In this document: piece by piece, positions 6,386-14,293 of the stretch
How positions within the stretch are numbered: position 1 is the first letter of the stretch
How the letters are laid out: every line of letters begins with the position of its first letter
NCBI GenBank assembly: GCA_001689515.1
Contig: LUJR01000030.1
Coordinates: forward strand, 1-14,293
Direction: 5' to 3'
Source: Bacteroidales bacterium M7
GTDB lineage: Bacteria; Bacteroidota; Bacteroidia; Bacteroidales; Muribaculaceae
Length of the DNA: 14,293 nt
Notes under the pieces: model-generated
What the model saw: only the letters and a program-made list of their open reading frames with translations
The model's database searches: none
What the model was told of the DNA's origin: nothing
Program-made: the position numbers and the translations under genes

Positions 6386-8664
6386 TCTATGGTCAATCGC
6401 AGAGTGATACCGCCACGTATTCCCTGTCCTTTCTGCACGAAACGATGTCCGATGCTGACGAAACTGAATACGTCGTAACTTGTGTCGGTCAGGTTTGTGC
6501 ACCATGCTTCTGCCTCCCATCCAGCTGCTCCTCGCAATATTACCGATGCTCCGGGGATGAAATAGAACGGCTGACGGTATTCGTTGGCATCATCCCAGAA
6601 GATTTCTCCTATCCCACGCGTATTGATGTTGCATTCCAGAGACTTGAGTGCTCTCTGATGCAGAGGCTGCTGGTAGCGGAGATTGGTCCACAATGTGTTA
6701 TGCGGTGCGTAAGGTACATGGTTGCCTTTGAAATCTGCTATGCCGTTGTCAAATTCTCTGAATCGAGCATCGGTCATTCCATAAGCGATGTCCCAGCGCC
6801 ATCGGTCGCTGATGCGCCACGACAAGCTTGCTTCAAAGCCGATGCTGCGGGTATGACCAGCGTTGGTCATCATGCGTCCGGTGGTGTTGCCGTTGGGGAA
6901 CACCGTCAATTGCTGGTCATAGCAGTCGATCCAGAAGGCGGCTATGTCTGCATTTATCCGGGCGTCGGGGATGTTGATATGTGCGCCGATTTCATAGTTC
7001 CAGCTCCATTCGGGCTTATAACTGATGATTTCCTCCACTTGATATAGTTCGGCTATGCCTACGAGCGACATGAGTTTCTGCTGCAATACGTCGCTGAACA
7101 TCTGTGTGTTGAAGCCGCCTGATTTGTATCCTTTGGCTACATTGGCATACAGATTGCCGCGTCCGGACGGCAAACGGTATGAGAGTGTGAATTTAGGCAA
7201 TAGCTGGGTGAATGACTGCGACAGGTGACCGCGCTCAGATATGTTGACTGCGCATTTGTCAAATACTGATGGCTGGTGGGGATTTGACAGGTCATATATG
7301 GTGTAGGAGGTGCGGCAACTGTTGTCGTATGTGATGCCTGGATGTTCGTAGTCCAGTCGCAGACCGGCTGTGACAGTCCAATTGCCGATATTGAGTGTGC
7401 TTTGGTGGTACAAAGCTACGCCACGCATCGGGGTGTCAAACCGGCATGAGAGAGGAAATGTACGTTCGTCCCATATCATCGGATAGGTGGGAAAATATTT
7501 GTTGGCATTGGCTTCTATCAGATTGGCTATCCCATCGTCAAGAAATGTGACAGGTGCGTCAGTATGAGATGATCGATAGAATCCAAATAGACCTCCAAGC
7601 CATTGGTAGGTATTGTCAGCTACGTTGCCACGCGCTATGATGTCTTGAGTTAACACCCACTCATGGCGACGTTGTGACAGCGTGAAATAGGAGTCGGGTA
7701 GAAAATCGTTGTCGAGCGTCAGGTCATCTTTGAGATATTGGAAACTCGATATGCCGGTGATGCTGACATGCTCCGACGGCAACCAGTTGATGGTCAGGCC
7801 GTCAGTCAGAGCAAACCGATGGTAGTAGCATGAGTCATTGTAGCTTATACGTCCGGTTTCCACGAATTCATATGGATATCCGTTCTGCTCGTTGAGTTGC
7901 AGTGCTGCTGTATTTTCAAGAGTGAAATTGCTGCGAGGATCCCATACGGTTTTCCATCGCAAGGTACCGGCATTTTCTGACCCTATGCGGGAGTTGTTGT
8001 AAGCATTGCGGTGGTCGCCTGTGGTATGTGTATACAGGGCGTTTAGGCTCATGCCGAGTTGTGGAGACAACATCGTATAATATCCTGCCGAAAGTTTGGT
8101 CTGGAATGGAGCGGCAAAGGATGCAGACAGTTTCCATCCCTGGAAGTGCTTGGGCGACAAAGTGTAGATGTTGACTACCCCAGCCATCGTATTGCGCCCA
8201 TACATGGTGCTTTGAGGACCCCTGAGCACTTCGATTTTTTCTATGTCGGGGAGGTCGAAATCATAGTTGTCTTTGTTGAGAAACGCGACATTGTCCACGT
8301 TAAGTCCGACCGCCGGCTGGTCTATGCGCGCTCCGAGTCCTCTGACGTAGATGGATGATGTGACCCTGGAGCCATAATCGGGGACATAGAAGTTGGGTAC
8401 TACCTTCGAAGCCCCTTTGACAGTGGCGATGTTGAGCCTGTCTATTTCTGTCACCCCGATGGTTGTTGAAGCCATGGGCGCAGAACGTAGATTTGTCCCG
8501 CTTTTAAGAGCCGTCACGTCTATTTCGTGGAGGTCCACGGCAAGAGTGTCAGGTAAGGAACCCGACGGCATGGCAAAAGCACCTGCACATGAATTGCTCA
8601 GCGCAAAAAACATGGCTGTGGTTGCATGGCGGATGGCGTTGGCGAAGTTATGTGACATTGTCAT
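6382..8664 (-). CDS. TonB-dependent outer-membrane receptor (siderophore/CirA-like, not SusC)
   Basis: A 760-residue gated beta-barrel that would import a ligand across the outer membrane using TonB energy. A signal peptide ends at AFA (29-31). LHEIDVTA (45-52) resembles the TonB-box region of Bacteroidetes receptors. The plug domain (about 66-170) contains SSIYVRGLGARIDQ (103-116), IEKIEVLRGPQSTMYGRNTM (141-160) and AGVVNIYT. The barrel follows, with YKSGGFN (513-519), a signature common in iron-complex-type receptors, and the chain ends at GITLRLTID. There is no N-terminal carboxypeptidase-like domain and no SusD partner, so this is not a typical SusC glycan importer. The ligand is unknown. 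The ATG at 8664 overlaps the glycosyltransferase stop as ATGA; a second in-frame ATG lies at 8658. Overlap suggests translational coupling to the polysaccharide operon, an unusual setting. Confidence 0.93.
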   Translation of the reverse strand: MTMSHNFANAIRHATTAMFFALSNSCAGAFAMPSGSLPDTLAVDLHEIDVTALKSGTNLRSAPMASTTIGVTEIDRLNIATVKGASKVVPNFYVPDYGSRVTSSIYVRGLGARIDQPAVGLNVDNVAFLNKDNYDFDLPDIEKIEVLRGPQSTMYGRNTMAGVVNIYTLSPKHFQGWKLSASFAAPFQTKLSAGYYTMLSPQLGMSLNALYTHTTGDHRNAYNNSRIGSENAGTLRWKTVWDPRSNFTLENTAALQLNEQNGYPYEFVETGRISYNDSCYYHRFALTDGLTINWLPSEHVSITGISSFQYLKDDLTLDNDFLPDSYFTLSQRRHEWVLTQDIIARGNVADNTYQWLGGLFGFYRSSHTDAPVTFLDDGIANLIEANANKYFPTYPMIWDERTFPLSCRFDTPMRGVALYHQSTLNIGNWTVTAGLRLDYEHPGITYDNSCRTSYTIYDLSNPHQPSVFDKCAVNISERGHLSQSFTQLLPKFTLSYRLPSGRGNLYANVAKGYKSGGFNTQMFSDVLQQKLMSLVGIAELYQVEEIISYKPEWSWNYEIGAHINIPDARINADIAAFWIDCYDQQLTVFPNGNTTGRMMTNAGHTRSIGFEASLSWRISDRWRWDIAYGMTDARFREFDNGIADFKGNHVPYAPHNTLWTNLRYQQPLHQRALKSLECNINTRGIGEIFWDDANEYRQPFYFIPGASVILRGAAGWEAEAWCTNLTDTSYDVFSFVSIGHRFVQKGQGIRGGITLRLTID

Positions 8665-9446
8665 AGTCTGGCAAACGGTTTCAGATGCATGATCTTGTGG
8701 ATCAGCTGGATAGTGTCAGCCAAAATGCATGTGGGCATACGATGACGTAAATATGTGAGCTGATGCTCCCACAGCCCGTGTAGATGTGACAGTATGGAGC
8801 GGTCAGATGTGCCGCCGGTGCGCATTGTCACAACTGTGCGGTCAATACGTCGGGTAGGAATATGTCCCTTGTAGAGGCATCGCACGAAGAACTCAAAATC
8901 GCCAGCGATGCGGTAGCTGCTGTCATATGTGCCAAACTGACTATAGACTTCTTTGCGGCAATAGAATGACGGATGGGGAGGCTGCATGCCGAGAAGCATT
9001 TTCCACGGGCGGAAACCCTTGGAAGGGTAGTGTCGCACTATGCGGTGTTCGGCTCCGGGGCGCACATAGTTGACATCTGCATATACAGCTTTGAGCGATG
9101 GGGCAGTAGCGAAGGCGTCCGCTATTACTGTCAGCTCATCAGCCGAGGTGAAATAATCGTCGCTATTGAGGACGCCGATGATGTCGCCAGTGGCGGCTTT
9201 GATGCCTTTGTTCATGGCATCGTATATGCCATGGTCGTGACCTGTTATCACTTTCAGACTGTAGCCTCTTGATTCATACATCGGACGGTATGAATTTACA
9301 ATATCCACTGTAGAATCTGAGGAATTACCGTCGACAACGATATGCTCAATCATACCGTATGTCTGCATTAAAACGCTTTGCAGCGCCGACGTTATTACGG
9401 CGGCGCTGTCAAGAGTTGCTGTTATGACCGAGATTTTAATCGGCAT
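8661..9446 (-). CDS. Family 2 glycosyltransferase (WcaA/WcaE-like)
   Basis: Transfers a sugar from a nucleotide-sugar donor to a growing lipid-linked glycan on the cytoplasmic face of the inner membrane. At 261 residues it is a single GT-A domain. The N-terminus KISVITATLDSAAVI (4-18) and IEHIVVDGNSSDSTVDIV (33-50) form the nucleotide-binding fold; the metal-binding DxD-type motif is NSDDYF (94-99). HPSFYCRK (158-165) and AGDFEFFVR (181-189) are typical acceptor/catalytic-side motifs of this subfamily, also seen in colanic-acid-type enzymes. There is no transmembrane domain. It lies 54 nt after wzc. Sugar specificity cannot be read from the sequence. Confidence 0.93.
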   Translation of the reverse strand: MPIKISVITATLDSAAVITSALQSVLMQTYGMIEHIVVDGNSSDSTVDIVNSYRPMYESRGYSLKVITGHDHGIYDAMNKGIKAATGDIIGVLNSDDYFTSADELTVIADAFATAPSLKAVYADVNYVRPGAEHRIVRHYPSKGFRPWKMLLGMQPPHPSFYCRKEVYSQFGTYDSSYRIAGDFEFFVRCLYKGHIPTRRIDRTVVTMRTGGTSDRSILSHLHGLWEHQLTYLRHRMPTCILADTIQLIHKIMHLKPFARL

Positions 9447-9500
9447 GGATGTCAGGTGGTGATATGTATTCTCGCAAACATCTGTTCATGAGGGTTTGTA

Positions 9501-11915
9501 TCACTCTTCTTTGATGTAGCCCGCATATTTGTGTCCGTAATAGCGGTTGCTGTAGTATGAGTTCTTGACATCCACACCATTTAAGACTACCGCCATATTA
9601 GGATAACGGTTGTCATTGTAGAGATCCTGGATCTGATGTATGTCTGATTTCTCAAGCAGCCCGGCTCTGATGACAAAGATAGTCATGTCGGTGAGACGTC
9701 CGATAATCTGCGTGTCTGCCACGATATCGATAGGCGGACAGTCGATGATGATGTAGTCATATTGAGCCTTGAGCTCGGTTATCAGTTGCTCAAACTTGGA
9801 AGAATAGAGCATCTCGGACGGATTGGGCGGGATAGCTCCTACGGGTATCATGTCCAGTCCGTCAATGCCATCCACATTATGGACGAGTATATCGCTCACG
9901 GATGCCTGTCCGATTATGTAATTGGAGATGCCTTTGTGGCCAGGTCCTACGACTTTACTCATGATGCCCTTGCGCATGTCAAGGTCAATCAATACGGTGC
10001 GATGGCTTTGCACGGCAAAAGATGTCGCCATGTTGAGCGCAATGAAAGTCTTGCCGGAACCAGGGTAGAGTGATGTTACCATCATCACGCGGATGTTGTC
10101 TTCGTGTCCGGAGACGCCTTGGGTGTTGCTTATGAAGTGGAAGTTGGAGCGTACCACTCTGAAAGCTTCATTGATGGCATTGCTGTTTTTAGGACGGACT
10201 ACTATTGATCGTATGTCAGATTCGGGATTTCGGTTCTGCAGCAATTTTTCTTTGATTGATGGCTTCTTCCCATAAAACGGTATTTCACCGAGATAGGGAA
10301 TGGTCATCTGTCCTAAGTCACGACGTGTGCGTACTTTCGAGTCCAGATTCTTTATAATAAAGATTATGATGAAAGGTATTGCCAGACCTATGGCGATTGC
10401 CATCAATATGGTGGATTTACCCTTAGGAGCTACCGGAGCTCCGGGTCCTGAAGGGCGGTTTATTATACGCGTGTTGTATGCTGTATAAGCCTGTGAGAGC
10501 TCGTTCTCTTCACGCTTCTGCAGCAGGAACAGGTATAACTGCTCCTTGACTTTCTGCTGGCGTTCTACCGACAAGAGGTATTTTGCCTGATTCGGGCTAC
10601 GGATAAGCTCTGAGGTGCTTTTCGCTTCCTGCTGTTCGAGAGTTCGGAGGGTAGTGTTGAGGGTGAGCAGATAGTTGTCTATTGACTGCACCATGGTCTT
10701 GCGCAGAGTGTTGAGGGTGTTGGTGCGGTCCTGTACAAGGGGGTTGTTGTCAGATGATGTCGCGAGCATGCGGTTACGTTCGCGCACGATGGTGTTATAT
10801 TCGCCTATCTGTGACTCTACAGTGGTACCCTCTATGCCTGCGGGGTTTGGTAACGGCTGATCAAGCGAGGCATTCTGCACTTCGCGACGCAGATATTTTA
10901 CAAGTGAAATGCGGTTGTTTAGTTCAAGTATCGCATTTTGTGATTCCTGACGTTGTTGCATAGCTCCGCCAGCCACAGATGACCCATCGCCCATGAGATT
11001 AGAACTGCGGTAGTTTGAGATGTTGCTTTCCACGTCTCCAAGCTCGCTTTCGATAACGTTGAGGCGGTCGGTGATAAAGTGTGATGTGGTCTGGGCTGCC
11101 TGGTTGCGTTCGATTACATAGCGCTGGTTGTATACGTCAAGAAGAGTATTTAGAACGTCTTCTGCCCGCTGAGGTGATTCATCTAAAAGTATTAGATTAA
11201 TGATTGATGTAGAGAACTCTGCCAGCTCAAATGTAATTCTTCCAGAGAATGATGCTGCCACTGCTTCAGGAGAGTTGTGGATGAATTTCACCGGCTCGTT
11301 GATGTAATCCTTGGTGAAATACTCAGTTGTATTGATACGGAATGGCCCTACAGGGGTTTTGTATGTGCGTCCTACCTCACCACTGAGTTTGAGATCTTTA
11401 TTGGCATTGCTGCCGCCTACGAAATCTGACAATATGAACTTTGTGGCGGATATCATTGTGATGGTAAAAGAATAATAGCCTTTCAGTTTCTTGTCCTCAG
11501 GGGCCATGTTGACGGCTGAAACAGGGGAGTTGTTGTATAGTAGTTTGTCATGGAGCCCGTTTTTCACATAGTACATATTATTGAGATCCAGAGCTTCTAC
11601 AACATCGGTCAACAATCCTACCGAACGGATTGTGATCATTTCGTTGGCAAGGTCACCACTGTTGTTGTCTATTCCCAGAGCCGACATGTCGGGCATTGAC
11701 AGAGTGCCACCGCTGCTGTCTTCGGTTTTGAAGAGCACGGTTATAGTCCTGAGATATACCGGTTGAGTCTTAAGCAGCTTATATGCTGAAAATGCCACGC
11801 ATACTGCCACCGAGATTACAAACCAATACCATTTCGACAGGAAATAATGTAACAGTTCCTTTATATTTATACTGTCAGCCTGACGTTTGGGGGCTGCCTG
11901 TACTTTTGTAGCCAT
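9501..11915 (-). CDS. wzc: Polysaccharide co-polymerase with tyrosine autokinase (Wzc type)
   Basis: Controls polymerisation and export of capsule or exopolysaccharide across the inner membrane, cycling between phosphorylated and unphosphorylated oligomers. The Wzz domain begins with a membrane helix (about 30-48), followed by a long periplasmic part rich in coiled coil (about 275-475) and a second helix (STILMAIAIGLAIPFIIIF, 501-519) preceded by a Pro/Gly-rich segment. The cytoplasmic BY-kinase domain has Walker A SLYPGSGKT (615-623), Walker A' VLIDLDMRKG (641-650) and Walker B YIIIDCPP (721-728). The C-terminal tyrosine cluster (Tyr787, 788, 792, 793, 797, 800) is the likely autophosphorylation tail. 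The 804-residue length is slightly above E. coli Wzc (about 720), in line with Bacteroidetes versions. It lies 37 nt after wza. No partner phosphatase gene (Wzb) is in the window. Confidence 0.96.
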   Translation of the reverse strand: MATKVQAAPKRQADSINIKELLHYFLSKWYWFVISVAVCVAFSAYKLLKTQPVYLRTITVLFKTEDSSGGTLSMPDMSALGIDNNSGDLANEMITIRSVGLLTDVVEALDLNNMYYVKNGLHDKLLYNNSPVSAVNMAPEDKKLKGYYSFTITMISATKFILSDFVGGSNANKDLKLSGEVGRTYKTPVGPFRINTTEYFTKDYINEPVKFIHNSPEAVAASFSGRITFELAEFSTSIINLILLDESPQRAEDVLNTLLDVYNQRYVIERNQAAQTTSHFITDRLNVIESELGDVESNISNYRSSNLMGDGSSVAGGAMQQRQESQNAILELNNRISLVKYLRREVQNASLDQPLPNPAGIEGTTVESQIGEYNTIVRERNRMLATSSDNNPLVQDRTNTLNTLRKTMVQSIDNYLLTLNTTLRTLEQQEAKSTSELIRSPNQAKYLLSVERQQKVKEQLYLFLLQKREENELSQAYTAYNTRIINRPSGPGAPVAPKGKSTILMAIAIGLAIPFIIIFIIKNLDSKVRTRRDLGQMTIPYLGEIPFYGKKPSIKEKLLQNRNPESDIRSIVVRPKNSNAINEAFRVVRSNFHFISNTQGVSGHEDNIRVMMVTSLYPGSGKTFIALNMATSFAVQSHRTVLIDLDMRKGIMSKVVGPGHKGISNYIIGQASVSDILVHNVDGIDGLDMIPVGAIPPNPSEMLYSSKFEQLITELKAQYDYIIIDCPPIDIVADTQIIGRLTDMTIFVIRAGLLEKSDIHQIQDLYNDNRYPNMAVVLNGVDVKNSYYSNRYYGHKYAGYIKEE

Positions 11916-11952
11916 GGGAGATGACGTTAGGTGTGGTTTTGATGGATGATTG

Positions 11953-12789
11953 TTATTTTGTCAAGGATACAACCAGTGTCGCGATGCCGATAATGGTTGT
12001 AAAGGCTGTCGCGTAGATAAACGGATTCTTCCACTGGTTCTCGTTGATGGAGTATTCACCAGTCTTCTTGCCGTTGGGGACTACGTAGATGATGTCGTTC
12101 TGCTTAAGATAATAAACAGGGGAGTTGAATATATCTTTTGTGCGCATATCCACGCGCGTAGTGGTACGCAGACCGTTCTCGGTGCGGATGACATATATCT
12201 GGTCGCGCTCGGCTGTGATGTTGAGGTCGCCTGCCATAGCGAGAGCTTCGATTATGTTGATTTGGTCATCGGATATAGAATACATGGAGCTGCCTGTATC
12301 GCCTATAATAGAGAAGTGTAGGTTGGCGAACTCGACCGTTACCACGGGGTCGGTCACATATTTGCCGTCGATAAGTTTTTTCTTGATGAACTCCGATGCT
12401 TCCTGGCGTGTAAGTCCTGATATGTGCAGTTCGCCGAGAATTGGAAAATCGATATTGCCCCGGTCGTTGACTGTGTACAGTCCAAGACCATTATTTGAGC
12501 TTCCTCCGCCGGATTTGCGGTTGCCTCCGCTCTGAGTGGTGAGTCCGGCTCCACGGTCCATGGCAATGAGATTGAATACTGAAGCTACCTGAGGATCGCT
12601 GCTTGAAACTATTATTGAGAGCTTGTCGCCAGGCTCGATGCGTATGTATTGCGGGGCTTGTGCTACTTCAGGGGTGTCGACGACCATGTCCTGGAAATAC
12701 AGTACTTTTTCACGCGAATGGCAGGCGGTCAGAGCGAGGGCTGTCGCGCTCATTAAAAGTGTTCTGGTCAGTATCTTTTGTAGTGACAT
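11953..12789 (-). CDS. wza: Wza-type polysaccharide export lipoprotein (SLBB domain)
   Basis: Outer-membrane/periplasmic exporter that hands polysaccharide from the Wzc complex to the exterior. 278 residues; lipoprotein signal peptide with LTAC, Cys23 lipidated. The poly-export domain (about 46-155) has the hallmark YIRIEPGDKLSIIV (48-61) and YTVNDRGNIDFPILGELHISG (roughly 105-125). One SLBB-like domain (about 156-240) contains INIIEALAMAGDLNITAERDQIYVIR. A C-terminal hydrophobic helix (about 257-275) may be the membrane anchor. A Gly/Ser/Asn-rich insert (87-102) breaks the poly-export domain. At 278 residues it is shorter than E. coli Wza (about 379), lacking one SLBB domain, as in many Bacteroidetes homologues. 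It lies between the initiating transferase and wzc. Confidence 0.93.
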   Translation of the reverse strand: MSLQKILTRTLLMSATALALTACHSREKVLYFQDMVVDTPEVAQAPQYIRIEPGDKLSIIVSSSDPQVASVFNLIAMDRGAGLTTQSGGNRKSGGGSSNNGLGLYTVNDRGNIDFPILGELHISGLTRQEASEFIKKKLIDGKYVTDPVVTVEFANLHFSIIGDTGSSMYSISDDQINIIEALAMAGDLNITAERDQIYVIRTENGLRTTTRVDMRTKDIFNSPVYYLKQNDIIYVVPNGKKTGEYSINENQWKNPFIYATAFTTIIGIATLVVSLTK

Positions 12790-12870
12790 AACAAGAGGTG
12801 TGTATAAGTGACGTATCAGTGAATATTCGTTTTTATCTATATCTCTGTAATTATGCGAGCCATCGGGCGG

Positions 12871-14058
12871 TCATGCCTGGTATTGGGGATTCTGGGAGTC
12901 CTTGGCTTGTCCCATTCTCGTAGAAGATGGATGGGATGCCAGACGGCTGCGACGTTGTGCCAGGTTGTGGCGGTTGATTATTATGTTTAATATGTAGTTG
13001 CCTGCAAACACAGCCACCAGGTCTATTATGACCAGCCATGTGATGTTGAGATATGGAGCCAAGATGACATTGACAGTTGTAAACAACATTGATGCAAGCA
13101 ATATTATTATCATAGCGTAACGCTGTCTGAGTCCACATGCGAGTAATTTATGGTGTATGTGGGTCATGTCGGGCGTGAATGGATTGTGATGGTGGAGTAT
13201 GCGGTTGCCAAATACTCTCAATACGTCAAAGCAGGGTATGATAAGAGGTGAGAATGCCACGACAAACATGTCATAGTGCCATAGCTGGGGTATGCGCATG
13301 TTGCAGATATGGAACGCCATGAAGCTCAACAGGAGTCCTGTGGTGAGGGACCCTGTATCGCCCATGAAGATCTTCTTGTTGATTTTTGCATCTCCGAATA
13401 CATTATAATAGAAGAATGGTATCAGAGTGCCGAGGATGGCGCAGCACGCTATGGCATAAATTATTTGTCCTGCCATGTAAAATACGACAGCATAAAGGAT
13501 AAATGCTATTCCGCTCAGACCGGATGCTAATCCATCTATGCCGTCAATAAGATTAATGGCATTCATTATAAAGACTATTACAAGGACGCTCAAGGGCACT
13601 CCTACCCATTCTGGTAGATAGTATACCCCGAGAAATCCGTCAAGATTGTGTATCCACATCCCGGTGGAGACGATGAAAAGTGCTGCGATTACCTGAGCGG
13701 CAAATTTAGCACGGTATTTTACGCCGATTAGGTCATCGGCTATGCCTACAAGGTATATTATCATCACGGCACACATGCCGAAACAGAGGGTCACGGGGTT
13801 AAATACGAAATATGGCACATGCAGGTTCGTAAGCATAAGCCGATTGAGGCCGACAAGAACTGCGATAGTGAAAAAGATAGACGGCATGAAAGCCAGTCCC
13901 CCGAGACGTGGCACTGTGCTGGTGTGTATCTTACGGCTGTTGGGGACATCAAAAAGATTCTTGCGGAATGATATCAGCAAGATTTTGGGTATCAGCACCC
14001 CTGTGAGAACGATGCTGATTACGAGGGCGGCAAGCAGATTTAAAATAGTGGCACTCAT
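12871..14058 (-). CDS. wecA: Undecaprenyl-phosphate sugar-1-phosphate transferase (WecA/MraY family)
   Basis: Starts polysaccharide assembly by moving a sugar-1-phosphate (GlcNAc-1-P in the classical enzyme) from UDP-sugar to undecaprenyl phosphate in the inner membrane. 395 residues, about eleven hydrophobic helices. Family motifs are DDLIG (108-112, conserved Asp pair), NAINLIDGIDGLASG (166-180), the catalytic/metal site FMGDTGSLTTG (231-241) and HIHHKLLACG (300-309), a histidine motif found in WecA-like rather than MraY-like members. It is the first gene of the operon, 81 nt upstream of wza. The C-terminus (about 365-395) is a basic cytoplasmic tail. Substrate (GlcNAc, GalNAc or other) is not determined; the wecA symbol is by homology. 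Confidence 0.92.
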   Translation of the reverse strand: MSATILNLLAALVISIVLTGVLIPKILLISFRKNLFDVPNSRKIHTSTVPRLGGLAFMPSIFFTIAVLVGLNRLMLTNLHVPYFVFNPVTLCFGMCAVMIIYLVGIADDLIGVKYRAKFAAQVIAALFIVSTGMWIHNLDGFLGVYYLPEWVGVPLSVLVIVFIMNAINLIDGIDGLASGLSGIAFILYAVVFYMAGQIIYAIACCAILGTLIPFFYYNVFGDAKINKKIFMGDTGSLTTGLLLSFMAFHICNMRIPQLWHYDMFVVAFSPLIIPCFDVLRVFGNRILHHHNPFTPDMTHIHHKLLACGLRQRYAMIIILLASMLFTTVNVILAPYLNITWLVIIDLVAVFAGNYILNIIINRHNLAQRRSRLASHPSSTRMGQAKDSQNPQYQA

Positions 14059-14203
14059 TTAGCCTTTAACGCATATATTGTGGAGAGATAGGTTGATAAA
14101 GTGTTAGAGGTCTGCCGATAATATTTTATAATGGTTTTATTATTTGTTACAATACAATATCGGGATACATGCAGGCAATCCTATAAAGGGGTTGCCGATT
14201 AAA
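14059..14203 (-). other. 5' leader of the polysaccharide operon with a stem-loop near the 5' end
   Basis: If the promoter at 14242-14210 is used, the transcript has about 145 nt of leader. On the minus strand GGCAACCC (14196-14189) can pair with GGATTGCC (14181-14174) with one A-C mismatch, right at the RNA 5' end. The rest is AT-rich with no clear terminator hairpin. No UpxY-type antiterminator gene is in the window. I see no coding sequence in this stretch. Confidence 0.3.
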
Positions 14204-14209
14204 ATGTGT

Positions 14210-14242
14210 GCAAATTTAAGCAAATATTGACTATAAAACAAA
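14210..14242 (-). promoter_or_regulatory. Near-consensus Bacteroidales promoter for the polysaccharide operon
   Basis: Minus-strand TTTG (14242-14239), a 20-nt spacer, and TAAATTTGC (14218-14210) fit the Bacteroides primary promoter. Transcription should start near 14204. The 9-nt -7 box is identical to the one before exbB. An additional TTTG lies only 2 nt from the -7 box and is not at the proper spacing. Confidence 0.7.
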
Positions 14243-14293
14243 TTTTAATATCTTCTTGGCAATCTGTGTAGAGTCAACAAGCAAGTGCAAAAT

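Noticed and set aside
6445..7047. Plus-strand open frame of 200 codons opposite the receptor gene
   Set aside because: Antisense shadow of a well-supported TonB-dependent receptor, with no recognisable domain.
1..14293. Transposons, integrases, phage genes, tRNA or rRNA genes
   Set aside because: No matching protein motifs, cloverleaf structures or rRNA-like stretches were seen; every large frame on the minus strand is accounted for.

Overview
The window looks like a chromosomal segment of a member of the Bacteroidales, possibly Muribaculaceae (family-level placement is a guess). The evidence is an ExbB-ExbD-ExbD-TonB cluster whose TonB carries the N-terminal NKEYGAYE motif usual in this phylum, a lipoprotein with an SDDDE-type surface-export signal, a Wzc/Wza pair of Bacteroidetes type, and promoters of the Bacteroides form (TTTG, 19-20 nt spacer, TAnnTTTG). 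No Shine-Dalgarno sequence stands out at the starts checked. All eleven protein genes lie on the minus strand, so transcription runs from high to low coordinates.

Region 1 (14293 to about 8661, read leftwards) is an exopolysaccharide or capsule module. A strong promoter at 14242-14210 and a leader of about 145 nt precede a WecA/MraY-type initiating sugar-phosphate transferase, a Wza-type export lipoprotein, a Wzc-type tyrosine autokinase/co-polymerase and one GT2 glycosyltransferase. No flippase, polymerase or further glycosyltransferases are visible, so the pathway must be completed elsewhere.

Region 2 (8664 to 5782) is a TonB-dependent outer-membrane receptor whose start overlaps the glycosyltransferase stop by 4 nt (ATGA), followed by a small lipoprotein with a predicted surface-export signal and its own promoter. 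A 470-nt gap (5312-5781) holds a 16-bp perfect inverted repeat, a weak terminator-like hairpin, and a near-consensus promoter with a leader of about 190 nt.

Region 3 (5311 to 2051) is the proton-motive-force transducer operon exbB-exbD-exbD-tonB, closed by a strong hairpin terminator. It could energise the receptor of region 2 among many others.

Region 4 (about 1916 to 64) is a monocistronic class I [4Fe-4S] fumarase. Six perfect copies of a 9-bp tandem repeat, bracketed by a 10-bp inverted repeat, lie directly upstream, and a hairpin terminator lies downstream.

The gene families are well known. The less ordinary points are the coupling of a TonB-dependent receptor and lipoprotein to the end of a polysaccharide operon, the repeat array upstream of fumarase, the large GC-rich palindrome, and the near-identical promoters in front of the polysaccharide and TonB operons. 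I did not find a clear case of a wholly new system.
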